Below are positions 37,101 to 45,862 of a stretch of 64,000 bases of DNA, one piece after another. The DNA lies in the NCBI GenBank assembly GCA_961205875.1, contig OY540819.1:6140501-6204500 (forward strand). Reading direction: 5' to 3'. Within the stretch, counting starts at the first letter, position 1; each line of letters opens with the position of its first letter. Below the pieces are notes generated by a model. That model had not been told where the DNA came from, made no database searches, and worked only from the letters and a program-made list of their open reading frames with translations. This DNA comes from Sialis fuliginosa (Eukaryota; Arthropoda; Insecta; Megaloptera; Sialidae). The translations under genes were made by a program, and so were the position numbers.

Positions 37101-39474
37101 AAAAACATTAGGGCTATTTTGGGATTCAAAGTCAGATCATTTCAAAATTTCAACACCCAATTCACAATTAGAAAATTTAACGAAACGCAATATTCTTTCG
37201 TACGTAGCACGTATTTTTGATCCATTAGGTCTTTTTGGACCAGCCATAACTTTATATAAAGTATTTATTCAAAAACTTTGGATTACTAAACTTGGTTGGG
37301 ATGAACCACTCCCTTCAGATCTTCAATCTATGTGGCTTAAGTTACAGTCTAATGTTCATTATATTTCTCAGATAAATATACCAAGATGGATTTTTCGTCA
37401 ATCGCAATCAACAATTATTGAATTGCATGGCTTTGCAGATGCAAGCCAAATATGTTACGGAGCTGCAATTTATATTAAAGTTATATACTCTGATCTGTCA
37501 GTTTCAGTTTTTCTATTGTGTTCAAAAACAAGAGTAGCCCCGGTAAAGAAAGTTACTTTACCTCGTTTAGAACTTTGTGGTGCAGTTTTGTTATCGCGAC
37601 TTACTCAGAGTGTTATCCATATTCTACCTTTTAAATTAACAAACGTGTTCTTGTGGTCAGATTCTACAATAACGCTGAATTGGATTTGTTCAGAACCATC
37701 AAGGTGGAATAATTTCGTGGCCAATCGTGTGGCAGAAATTCAAGATCTTACTCCAACAGCAATTTGGTGTCATGTGGATAGTAAATCGAACCCCAGTGAT
37801 TGCCTGAGCAGAGGTTTAGATCCTAAACTATTAAGTGAGTTTGATTTATGGTTCACAGGACCACAATGGCTGTCTGAGTCAAATTTTGTTATAAAAAAAT
37901 TCGATAATAAAATACAAACGGAATTAGAATGTAAACAAACAGTTAATCTTGTATGTATTGAACGTAATCAATGTGATTTTTCAATTTTTACACGTTTTTC
38001 TAAATTTAACAGATTACATCGGGCAATTACATATTGTTTACGATTTTCAAAAAACTGTAAAAACAGTAAGGCAAAAATCACTGGTTCCCTTTCAATTGAA
38101 GAAATGGAACAATCTTTTACAATAATAATACAATTAGTACAACTTTCTAATTTTTCAAAGGAAATAAATTCATTAGAAAAAGGAGAGTTATATAACAATA
38201 GTTCTCTTCAATCATTAAATCCTTTTTTGGATCAGAGCGGTGTTTTGCGTGTGGGGGGTAGAATTAATCATGCCAAGATTAGCTTTGAGCAAAAGCATCC
38301 AATAATTTTACCACAAAAGAATCATGTAACTAATATGATAATAGATAATGAACATAAAAAGCTGTTACATGCCGGTCCGCAATTAGTTTTAGCAAATTTA
38401 AGGCTACGTTACTGGCCAATGGGAGGAAGACGAGAAATAAAAAAAGTCATAAATTGTTGTATAATATGTTACCGATTTAAAGCTATTGGTTCGCAACAAT
38501 TAATGGCAGCGCTACCTCCGGATAGAGTTTCAATGTCGCGACCATTTCAAAATTGCGGAATTGATTTTGCGGGACCAATATACATACGACAATCACGTAT
38601 GCGTAAGGCATTGCAAACAAAAGGTTACATTGCATTGTTTATATGTATGGTCACAAAATCTGTTCATCTCGAACTCGTGTCGGATCTTTCTACGGATACA
38701 TTTTTATTAGCATTTAAACGATTCGTAGCTCGACGTGGTATGATTAGTACAGTATACACTGACAATGGCACAAATTTTCATGGCGCACATAAACATTTAA
38801 AAGAAGTCTATGAAAGTTTATTGAATCAACATTCAAAACAAAAAATTAATGAATTTTTTATTGCACATAAAATTTCGTGGAAATTTAATCCTGCTGCTTC
38901 ACCGCACTTCGGTGGATTGTGGGAATCAAATATAAAAGGTACAAAATATCATTTATATCGAGTTCTCGGTAACTCTGTCCTCACTTATGAGGAAACTATG
39001 ACAGTTTTGACACAGATCGAGTCGATTTTAAATTCACGACCACTAATTCCCATGTCAGATGATCCAACTGACTTAAATTTTCTAACTCCAGGTCACTTTT
39101 TAATAAATGCCCCTTTAACTGCATTACAAGAACGAGATTTCACTGAATTTCCAACTAATCGGTTAAAATTTTGGGAACACTGTGCCAAAATTCAACAATC
39201 GTTTTGGAAAAAATGGCACATCGAATACCTTCATAATTTACAACAACGTCCAAAATGGACAAAATCGTCCCAAAATATTAAAGAAGGAATGATGGTTATT
39301 CTTTTAGAAGATAACTTGACTCCACTTCAATGGGTTATTGGGCGGATTATGAATACTGTAACAGCTGGGGATGGAAAAGTCCGATCAGTAGTCATTAAAA
39401 CTAAACATGGCATATATACGAGGCCCATTGTTAAGGTAGCCCCATTGCCATTCGAGAAAAATGATACATGTTAA
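34168..39474 (+). CDS. BEL/Pao Gag-Pol polyprotein
   Basis: 1768 residues, no internal stop or frameshift. Residues about 40-75 are a charged, helical segment, then a Pao-type Gag region (about 105-280, LPIFAGNFTEWNSF-type start). Zinc knuckles of CX2CX4HX4C form are at 354-367 and 388-401, followed by CWLCQQKHHTLLH (about 406-418). The protease active site is ALLDSAS with Asp487; Ala replaces the usual Gly of DSG. In reverse transcriptase, Asp837 (TTDIKKMY) and YVDD at 913-916 are intact. RNase H residues Asp1091 (GFADAS), Glu1135 (RLELCGA) and Asp1165 (LWSDST) are visible. Integrase has a His/Cys zinc region (about 1396-1434) and Asp1466, Asp1532, Glu1586. A Pao-type C-terminal domain follows (about 1680-1760). 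ATG 34168 is the first in frame after stops in the leader. All catalytic residues I can check are present, so the copy may be functional or a source of protein. Confidence 0.97.
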   Translation: MAEKLKLKRKVIKSSITRIETAVLLFAQSPTIVQELEVRETALQKNYEEYLQIQEQLEEIDVSMSSDRESVENQYFTIMSKIKVLINQNNTLTSPAVHQSNVPQKSENHISYLKLPETKLPIFAGNFTEWNSFFGLFSAMIDNNKYLPNIQKLFYLRSYLRGESLQLIDSLPLTDDNYIIALDILKSRYQNNLSIINSHLKCIIEIPKILKGTASCLRNFCVSVRQNVSLLKNMNVPVDSWDLILVYILSNKLDSLTQRYYELDRDQKQLPSLENVLSYVEKRALALENITNVPINKDIIRVSHCNMINDNQNQVKKSTFSSPKYSFTKYKNTPSKSFNSKNQFTPSKSFIRKCHYCQNLEHNILSCQAFLNLAYNEKINFVDSNDLCHNCLSKGHVTAQCQSRTCWLCQQKHHTLLHANNQNTFQKNSKPDSSFENLDSTLSLSNIKKSEVVLSQNVGSSQILLATVLLKIYTAPDQYIMGRALLDSASQINFITSQFYQKTGLPCSKETNQVFGISGNKTSVYEYTNLKIASCINNNYQCEIKCSIIDKITTTLPHYHISKNTLNIPTHIQLADQNFNIPSEIDMLLGADIFYSALKSGTIHLGNNKPVLQNTQFGYTIAGEVHDQYKKCYSNTNKNTFNAVVFQMLNDEEQNNKLDQLLTRFWQLEETKVKHIMSIEDKKAEKSFLSTVCRIQDRFQVELPFKNSNSQYELGNSFNIALRRFLILEKKLNKNPTLFQQYKAFIDDYVSLGHAKYVEVDLEKLQYNSSNCYFMPHHAVIKESSSTTKLRVVFDGSCKTTSGKSLNELLLAGTPPQSDLFEILIRFRCHKYVITTDIKKMYRQILIKDCHRKFQRILWRDNSSQPLQCLELQTLTYGTSCAPYIAVKTINHLSEANQESFPLAAQSLKMDRYVDDILTGCNDITQINELKNQLIQILKSAEFELHKWCSNSDDVINSIPVENRESAAVHISNSDNVIKTLGLFWDSKSDHFKISTPNSQLENLTKRNILSYVARIFDPLGLFGPAITLYKVFIQKLWITKLGWDEPLPSDLQSMWLKLQSNVHYISQINIPRWIFRQSQSTIIELHGFADASQICYGAAIYIKVIYSDLSVSVFLLCSKTRVAPVKKVTLPRLELCGAVLLSRLTQSVIHILPFKLTNVFLWSDSTITLNWICSEPSRWNNFVANRVAEIQDLTPTAIWCHVDSKSNPSDCLSRGLDPKLLSEFDLWFTGPQWLSESNFVIKKFDNKIQTELECKQTVNLVCIERNQCDFSIFTRFSKFNRLHRAITYCLRFSKNCKNSKAKITGSLSIEEMEQSFTIIIQLVQLSNFSKEINSLEKGELYNNSSLQSLNPFLDQSGVLRVGGRINHAKISFEQKHPIILPQKNHVTNMIIDNEHKKLLHAGPQLVLANLRLRYWPMGGRREIKKVINCCIICYRFKAIGSQQLMAALPPDRVSMSRPFQNCGIDFAGPIYIRQSRMRKALQTKGYIALFICMVTKSVHLELVSDLSTDTFLLAFKRFVARRGMISTVYTDNGTNFHGAHKHLKEVYESLLNQHSKQKINEFFIAHKISWKFNPAASPHFGGLWESNIKGTKYHLYRVLGNSVLTYEETMTVLTQIESILNSRPLIPMSDDPTDLNFLTPGHFLINAPLTALQERDFTEFPTNRLKFWEHCAKIQQSFWKKWHIEYLHNLQQRPKWTKSSQNIKEGMMVILLEDNLTPLQWVIGRIMNTVTAGDGKVRSVVIKTKHGIYTRPIVKVAPLPFEKNDTC

Positions 39475-39687
39475 GAATTATATGAATTGTATGTCAATTG
39501 ATCATTTTATTATTTCAAACCAATGAAATGTATTACATCTATGTATTTAATTTAATTTAATATTTAATATGTTCTTATCTTAAACATTTTAAACCAATGT
39601 TATTTAATATCCTGTCATTTAATTAATAGTTTAAGGTTTTGTATTTATGTTTATATTTCATAACTTGTCAGCCTGCGTTGGCAGAAA

Positions 39688-39838
39688 TGGTAAAATTCAC
39701 TTTACCAGAGAAGTGGGCTATGATTAAAAAACATAATCAGATAGAAAAACAAAATATTTTTAATCACATCAATAAACGAAAAAATATAAAATACATATCG
39801 ACTTTTTATTTCAATATTAATCACCGCCTGTTCAAACA
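39688..39838 (+). repeat. 3' LTR of the BEL/Pao element
   Basis: 151 bp, identical to the 5' LTR except C for T at LTR position 18. It is preceded by GTTGGCAGAAA, a weak purine tract that would be the plus-strand primer. The frame 39639-39848 over it is not a gene. Confidence 0.95.
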
Positions 39839-39843
39839 GCGTG

Positions 39844-40361
39844 TTTAAACTGTGTTATATATATCTCTCTCACACACAGTGTCATTATAAGCTTAGAATA
39901 AGACAGAAGCTGGTTTAAACAAGCTTTATCTCTGTAGCCACTTTCTTACACTCGTTAAGATACAGATGGCGTAGTTCATGTCTCTATATATTATGTCCAT
40001 GTTCTGTACAATGTGAATATGGGGATTTTGATTCTATAGGTCGCATCGTTTTACAGAATGCAGTTTTTAGAACCAATTTTAATGATATTTTCACTGTTAG
40101 TAAGTAAACATGCATAGATAATTAGTAATTTACTATTAAACTGATCTCAATGAGATTTTTATTAGTAGCAAAGTGTCAAACATAATATGTCATAACATAT
40201 GCTATCCTATAGAAGCCTGAGCAGTACATTCAACACAACAGTAAAAGTCGATTAGAGAGATATACTACAGTGGTGAGGAAATATAAGTGGGTACATCTGC
40301 GAGTAAAAGTTTGTTTCTATTAAAGGTTTAGAGGAATAAAACAATTACAATTATGCTATTA
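39844..40361. other. Non-coding stretch between BEL element and MADF-BESS gene
   Basis: It begins with TATATATCTCTCTCACACAC, complementary to the GTGAGAGAGATAGA left of the element. An A+T-rich region with no recognisable gene follows. Confidence 0.4.
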
Positions 40362-40367
40362 TTTATT
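40362..40367 (-). promoter_or_regulatory. Polyadenylation signal of the MADF-BESS gene
   Basis: AATAAA on the minus strand, 63 bases after the stop codon, in GACAATAAATAATAG context. Right position for the gene's 3' end. Confidence 0.5.
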
Positions 40368-40430
40368 GTCAGTAAGTATTTTTTTATAAAAAACTAAAAC
40401 ATGTTTTCGAATCAATGTATACAATTAACT

Positions 40431-42072
40431 TCATGGCAGTGGGTTGATGTCTTTAATAGAGAACGCTGTAGATATTTCTGCTATCGATGAAGATTCTTTA
40501 TTGTGTTCTTGGTTTTTTAAAATCAACTCTAGTTCAGTCTCTTGCACTGCGGCAAATATTTTAGTTTTCACAGCATTCAAATATAAAGGTGGAAATGATT
40601 TCAGAACAGGAGTAAGACCAGCTAGAAAGGCATCAACTGGATCCTGTTTCGATGTATTTTGTGATCTCAAAACATTATTTTCCAGAAGTAACTCCATTAT
40701 TGTATTATTTGATATAATTTGATTCGGTGGATCACGTGCTTTTTTAGGAGGATTTATTTCAGGTTCAGGAGAAGCAATGCGCCTTTTTAACGATTTACTA
40801 TCATTACTTTGTTCAACACTGTCAGTTACATCGCTTTTTATCATTTGTATGTCAATGAAATTGTGATTATCATACAGGCTGTCATCGATTTCTTCTTCGT
40901 CATCATCATCATCTTCTTCTTCTTCTTCAACGTTATTGTCTTCATGTTTAACATCGGTGATGGCATTTACAATACTATCGCTGAAGAATTCTTTCAAAAA
41001 ATTTATTTGTCTTTCATATTTATAATATTTATATTTAGCTCCTGTCGCAATTTTTGCTATCCTCTTTTTTAGTACTTTTCTGTAGTTGTCTCGTAAGTTG
41101 TTCCATTTTGATTTACATACAGCAACTATAATTAAAAATATCCATGTTAGAAGTTTCAACTCACAAACCAAAAATCAAATGACTGAAAATATTTTAAGAA
41201 ATACACCTATCTTACAATTCGAGTTCTTTCTATGTTGTTTTAGATTTTTAAGTACTTATTTTATAAATTTTCTACCATAATAAATAGTCTTAAATACCAA
41301 AACTTCGACTAGTGAGCATTTTCAAGTTACAGCATGCATCTGGAACCGAGACTCAGGGCCGTAACTAGAGGCTCTGGGGCCCCGGAGCAGCAAGTGATCT
41401 TCACTATATGCAAACAAATTAATACCTTTTTTTCGTTTCTGCCTCAGTTTACAATTTTTGCTTGTTACTAATTTTAATAACCTTTTTTTTATCAATCTTG
41501 ACGAACCCAATTTTTAAACTGCTGCGTGGGGCCCCGGGGCACTACCCCGATTGTCTTGGTGGTAGTTATGGCCCTGCCGTGATAGTAACATTTAATCTAT
41601 GTTCATATTTCTGTGACTGACACCCATACACCAGTTAAGTACCTTATTGGTATGTATTTTTAGCATTTACCGACAATTATACAAAAATACGTTCCCGTCG
41701 CGCCGACCCTGCACTGCACAAAAATAATATAGGTACACATATTTAATATAAATATATCTGAGTACTACAACAAAGGGGCGCATGCGTACTGCATATATGT
41801 CAGGTAAATGCAAAGTATTGGAGACTCCAATCCGACATTTTCATCTACTTTACGTCTTAAATTAAAAAAAAAACTACAGATTTTAAAATCGGGTAATATT
41901 TTTTTCTTTGAACAGTAGAGACAAAACTTGAAAACATACCTGGCCAGCCTATTTCTTCAGAAATCTGGTTCCATAACTGTTCCTTCAGATCATAGTCCCC
42001 GTAATTAGGATTAGTCACATCGTACAGTTCCCTGCGAGCTTTTACTAACTTGATCAGTTTTACAGTGTTCAT
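40431..42072 (-). CDS. MADF-BESS domain protein, two exons
   Basis: Join of 41940-42072 (exon 1, 133 nt) and 40431-41125 (exon 2, 695 nt), 828 nt giving 275 residues and a stop. The donor is CCAG|GTATGT at 41940/41939 and the acceptor TTTTTAATTATAG| at 41126/41125; phase 1, rejoining a Val codon. The MADF domain (about residues 4-90) is split by the intron: LIKLVKARRELYD and LWNQISEEIGW in exon 1, CKSKWNNLRDNYRK in exon 2. An acidic run at 110-126, basic patches near 158-160 and 170-175 that may be nuclear signals, and a BESS motif at about 206-243 (DPVDAFLAGL...) follow. MADF-BESS proteins bind DNA as transcription regulators and BESS mediates protein contacts; some are Harbinger accessory proteins. 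ATG has A at -3. I cannot name the orthologue. Without splicing, exon 2 would open with an unrelated hydrophobic leader, which supports the intron. Confidence 0.88.
41354..41576. mobile_element. hAT-like miniature element in the MADF-BESS intron
   Basis: The termini CAGGGCCGTAACTAG and TAGTTATGGCCCTG are inverted repeats with one mismatch, 223 bp apart. Adjacent GGGGCCCCGG blocks occur near both ends. Flanking 8-mers CCGAGACT and CCGTGATA agree at only 5 positions, so the duplication, if hAT, is decayed. No coding capacity. It lies wholly inside the 814-bp intron and should be spliced out. Confidence 0.6.
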
Positions 42073-42245
42073 TATGTACTAACCGTTATAACAAAGAACG
42101 TCCGGACTCCCGGCACGCTAAACTCTACTGCCGTTGAACTGATACGTATTGGTATGACGCTCACTGCACACTCCCCTCCGTATCCGGTTTGGATCCGTCC
42201 GTTCATGTCGGTGTCAGGCAGGCCCGTTTTCAGTACGGATTAAAA
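42073..42245 (-). promoter_or_regulatory. Probable promoter and 5' UTR of the MADF-BESS gene
   Basis: This is a GC- and CpG-rich block immediately upstream of the start codon, sharply bounded by A+T-rich DNA. On the minus strand it carries GTATCAGTTCAACGG near 42130-42145, a match to the arthropod initiator TCAGT, and GTGCAGTGAGCG near 42155-42170. No TATA box in a suitable place. Start point not determinable by eye. Confidence 0.4.
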
Positions 42246-43307
42246 TATTAACTGTCTGTAGTTACATACTTGTTATGTAATTTTGTGTTGTTCTTAATTA
42301 TCGTTTAAACTTAACATTTAAAACTATGCAATAATTAATATGATATTGTGTACTAGTTAAATTTAATATTATCGATATTAAATTATCTAAGATAAATTAA
42401 TAATAATAAGATATTCTAGCCTACTTTACCAGTTATTTTAAAAATTATATTTAAATTTGGTTAAATATCGTTTAAGTGCTCCAAATTATTTCATTGAAAA
42501 TTTGTTTTATTTAATGTCTAATGTTACTACTCTTGCTATAGTCACTCTATGGATACTGACAAGAAATTGCAAGAAATATTGTAATAGATTTCTAATAGAA
42601 ATATTATAACAATCAAAAGATGATTGTTTAGCTTTGTTTAGGTATCACCTTTATCATAAATATTGAAAATAAATTGTTTTTGTGAGTAAATAATATAAAT
42701 ATAAAATTATTTTTATTTTTATTTTAGTGTAACGACTTTTCGACCATCTTTATAGCAACTGTTCAACACATCTGTTTGTATTTTATTTTTATCTATAGAT
42801 AAGAACATATTTAGATATTAAAACAAAATAGATTTTTCATAAAATAATTTGGAGCACTAAAACGATAAATAACGGATAATTTAATTACTTATTAATTTAA
42901 ATAGTTAAAATAACATTTCCGATGATATCAAATATAACCTTCATGGCAATTTTAAAAAAGGTTTCATCATGTCATAACTCATAACTAATATGTACTTATT
43001 ACTATTTTTACCAGCCCCTTAAATTTCAAATTATGTATCTTTTAAAAATAGTAGTATAAATACACACTTGATGCCACCATTAATGTTATAGGATAGGGTG
43101 CAACTACTATAAGGTTAATAAATAGAATTATTGGATTTTTCTGTACGCTTAGATGTGACGTTTGAACCGAAATTTTCTTGAATACTTTTCAAACGAGACC
43201 GGCTTAAAATGATACGAGATAGTTCGAACTAATTAAACCGGGCACGTTTTCTAATCATTCATGAAAGTCTCGGTTCATAATATCTGGCGAAGCCTTATGG
43301 CGTATTA
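42246..43307. other. A+T-rich non-coding stretch
   Basis: Nothing recognisable. Confidence 0.5.
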
Positions 43308-43437
43308 ACACCAAGGAGACAAAACAGCAACGCGGTATTTTTTTGACAAAATAGCAATAAAACCAATATATTTTTATATACGCTTTATTTTAATTAAAAA
43401 TACCAAATACCATATTAGTGTTTTGTCTTTTTGGTGT
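43308..43437. repeat. Short terminal-inverted-repeat sequence
   Basis: ACACCAAGGAGACAAAAC and GTTTTGTCTTTTTGGTGT are reverse complements at 15 of 18 positions, 130 bp end to end. No clear target duplication. May be a small miniature element. Confidence 0.4.
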
Positions 43438-43617
43438 AAACACAGCATTAGTCGTTAAAATAGCACCATAGACCGATAATGTTGTAGGATCTTTGCTATA
43501 ATGGCGTTTTGAAGATTATTCTCGATTTAATTTTTTAGAGGGTGACTATAGGAGGTACTATATATTGTAGGTTATATTTTTATATAGGTATTATAACTTT
43601 AACATATTTTGCTTCTC

Positions 43618-43883
43618 TTATGTCCGGTATTATAAAGGTGCTAGCAAAATTTGTTAGCTAGCAATTACTTTCAAATGGGGTATTAATTCTATACTAGTAT
43701 TTATGGATTAGTTATGGAATTTAGAGCAGTGACACTTCAACTAATTGTAATACAGTTGGCATCTTTCACCGTGCGCGAAACTTGTCAAAGTCTTCAACAA
43801 ACTCCAAAAGAACTGTCATATAAGTTTGATATCTCATTTGAAAGTGCTCAAATTTGCTAGATCCTTTATAATACCGGACATTA
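43618..43883 (+). mobile_element. Harbinger-like miniature element, copy 1
   Basis: Element 43621-43880 (260 bp) with termini TGTCCGGTATTATAAAG and TTTATAATACCGGACA, flanked by TTA on both sides (43618-43620, 43881-43883). A TWA 3-bp duplication suits PIF/Harbinger. It shares its full length with 61454-61709 in opposite orientation, for example AGTTATGGAATTTAGAGCAG and GCGCGAAACTTGTCAAA blocks. Non-coding. Confidence 0.75.
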
Positions 43884-44219
43884 TCGGTGTTTCTTAAATG
43901 AACTAATAATTTGTCGTTTTAGCTTATAAAAAATCTAACCAAAGAAGTAACTAGGATTCCAAAGACACGTACCTACGTGGTATTTAAAACATAAATACCT
44001 ATTCATATGCACATCACAAGCCTACAAAACAGAGAATACCTGTAATAGGAGTGTAGTTTTATAATTAGATTAGAACAGTCATTACAATGTAATTAAAAAG
44101 TCGTACTGTGTAGAGAGATAAGGTTTATTTTTAACCGAAACAACCACATAATAATCTCGAGCTGTAACTAGAATCTGAATTTTCATTACATTGAATGCTC
44201 CAATTCTAGAACGCTCACA
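43884..44219. other. A+T-rich non-coding stretch
   Basis: Nothing recognisable. Confidence 0.5.
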
Positions 44220-44400
44220 ATTACACGTCGTACCTATGTGTGTATGTGTGTGAGTGTTTAGTCTATGAGGGACGGTCGAAGGGCGATGCGGGGGAGGTAG
44301 GCGCCGCGTCTACTGTACAGGAGCAGCCTTGTCGAGAGAGTGATTTGGTGTAAACGCTACTCGCATTGCTGAAAGTACTCGATACTATGGGCTTTGTGAT
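44220..44400. promoter_or_regulatory. CpG- and GC-rich island, function unknown
   Basis: It has GTGT microsatellite then GGGACGGTCGAAGGGCGATG, GGCGCCGCGTC and GTCGAGAGAGTG. This composition is strongly different from the flanking DNA. No long frame. Promoters and untranslated first exons in A+T-rich insect genomes look like this, but so do some repeats. No TATA or clear initiator assigned. Confidence 0.25.
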
Positions 44401-45240
44401 GCTATTTAAATGTGTATTTTAGGTCGTAGGTGGTAAAAAAAAACTATGTTATGGGGATTTCAATTTTACAAAATCATCTTTAGGATGATAAAATAGAAAA
44501 TACAATGGATATTTATTAATTTACTTCATCACATTCTTGTCAATGTAAAAGATATGTAAAGTATGCAATAATATATATTAACAAAATATTTATGTACAGT
44601 ATACCCCTCCCCCCAAACGCTTGTTTTTTTGTTATTCAACAGGATATAGTAATTAGAAATGAATTTATTAAGTTATAAAAGCGGTTCAATATGCATAAAA
44701 TAAGGTACTGGCATCAGTCTTGTATATGACCCCAGTAATGGCTATTTTTAAATTATCTAATACATACAATAATACATACTAATCTATATACATACATTCA
44801 ACTATCTTACAATGTGATTTGATGACAATCGGCCAATAGGTGTCAAAATGCTGGATATTTTAACTAATAATTTATAAATTAATTATTATATTATCATTGC
44901 AACTACTTTACGTTGTTTCAAAGATGATTCTTTCTTTTATATCTTTTGTATCGTAGTACTTATCATTTTGTAATCATTAGCAAATATCCATCACTGCGTG
45001 CTCATTACTGGTTTCATTTTATCCATTACTGGAGAAAAAACATAAATAAAATAAAAACAAACTATATTTGCGAACTTTAGTAATTAAATTGATTAAATAA
45101 AGAGTTACTAGTTTTATTAATAACATGAATTCATAACAATTACAAAAAAAGAAATCCGTCAATCACAAAAACAGTAAAACTTATGGCGGCCATAACTGGT
45201 GTCAGTACCTTATATTTTTAATTTTTACCACAAGACTACT
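44401..45240. other. A+T-rich non-coding stretch
   Basis: Nothing recognisable. Confidence 0.5.
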
Positions 45241-45487
45241 TTAACCCAATCGTGCCCAGCGTTGCATATATGCAACAGAGCGTTTTTGTTAAGATTTTGC
45301 GTTGCTGTAAGATTATTTTAATTCGAATGGGTTTGAAATCATAATTATTTTCGAATATTGGACTGCAATATAACAATGCAATTACCAACGTTCTGGAGTT
45401 TTAGTATACTTAAATAGGTATGAATTGATGACAGAAAAATCAGCAATATCGGTAACAAAAAAAAAACCTCGGTCACGATTGGGTTAA
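45241..45487. mobile_element. TTAA-flanked piggyBac-type miniature element
   Basis: TTAA at 45241-45244 and 45484-45487 flank 239 bp that begin CCCAATCGTGCCCAGCG and end CGGTCACGATTGGG: inverted repeats of 14 bp with one mismatch. The GTTGCATATATGCAAC near the left end is a 16-bp perfect palindrome. No coding capacity. Confidence 0.75.
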
Positions 45488-45862
45488 CGTATGTATTTGA
45501 CCGATACGTACTCGAGTCCACTGCAAGTAATCGTCAGCAGTGTCAAAGTGGTGGTAGTGTCTGCAGACACGGATGGGCACGCACGCTCAAACCGGTCCAA
45601 CGTCGTCGACCCATATCACACCGCGCACTCATTTGCATTTATTATATACCATTTACATTTTTATTCTCCTACCTGTTTGTCTGCGCCGCTCTAAGATGTT
45701 CGACATATTGTTCGTACTTATGTGTGTGTTTGCTTGCATGTTTATGGGGTAATCGATTCATTATATTCTTGATTTTTTGTTTTGAAAATATGTCGGTAAA
45801 CAATTCATAAATTAAATTCTGAAATCACAAAATTTATTATTTATATTTTTTCAACTCTTTAT
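45488..45862. other. GC-richer patch between two TTAA elements
   Basis: 45488-45700 is CpG-rich (CCGATACGTACTCGAG, ACCGGTCCAACGTCGTCGAC). The 67-codon frame here ends in the patch but has no recognisable motif or splice support, so I do not call it a gene. The remainder is A+T-rich. Confidence 0.3.

Larger units (their letters stand above)
33486..39838 (+). mobile_element. Complete BEL/Pao LTR retrotransposon
   Basis: A 6353-bp element bounded by 151-bp LTRs (33486-33636, 39688-39838). It is flanked by a perfect 5-bp target duplication GCGTG at 33481-33485 and 39839-39843. Its layout is LTR, primer-binding site, a 0.5-kb leader with tandem repeats, one uninterrupted Gag-Pol frame of 1768 codons, a 213-bp tail and LTR. 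The order of domains (Gag, protease, reverse transcriptase, RNase H, integrase) and the YVDD-type RT with the Pao-type C-terminal domain place it in BEL/Pao. No envelope-like frame follows Pol. The LTRs differ at a single base (T at 33503, C at 39705), so insertion is recent; the reading frame has no visible lesion. Confidence 0.97.

Noticed and set aside
39475-39687. Envelope-like gene after integrase in the BEL element
   Set aside because: Only 213 bp of A+T-rich sequence lies between the Pol stop and the 3' LTR, too short and without a frame.
39639-39848. 69-codon frame over the 3' LTR
   Set aside because: Mostly LTR sequence; the same LTR frame appears in the 5' copy.
40444-41280. Plus-strand frames opposite the MADF-BESS gene
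   Set aside because: They are antisense shadows; the acidic stretch on the minus strand gives poly-Phe/Ile/Val on the plus strand.
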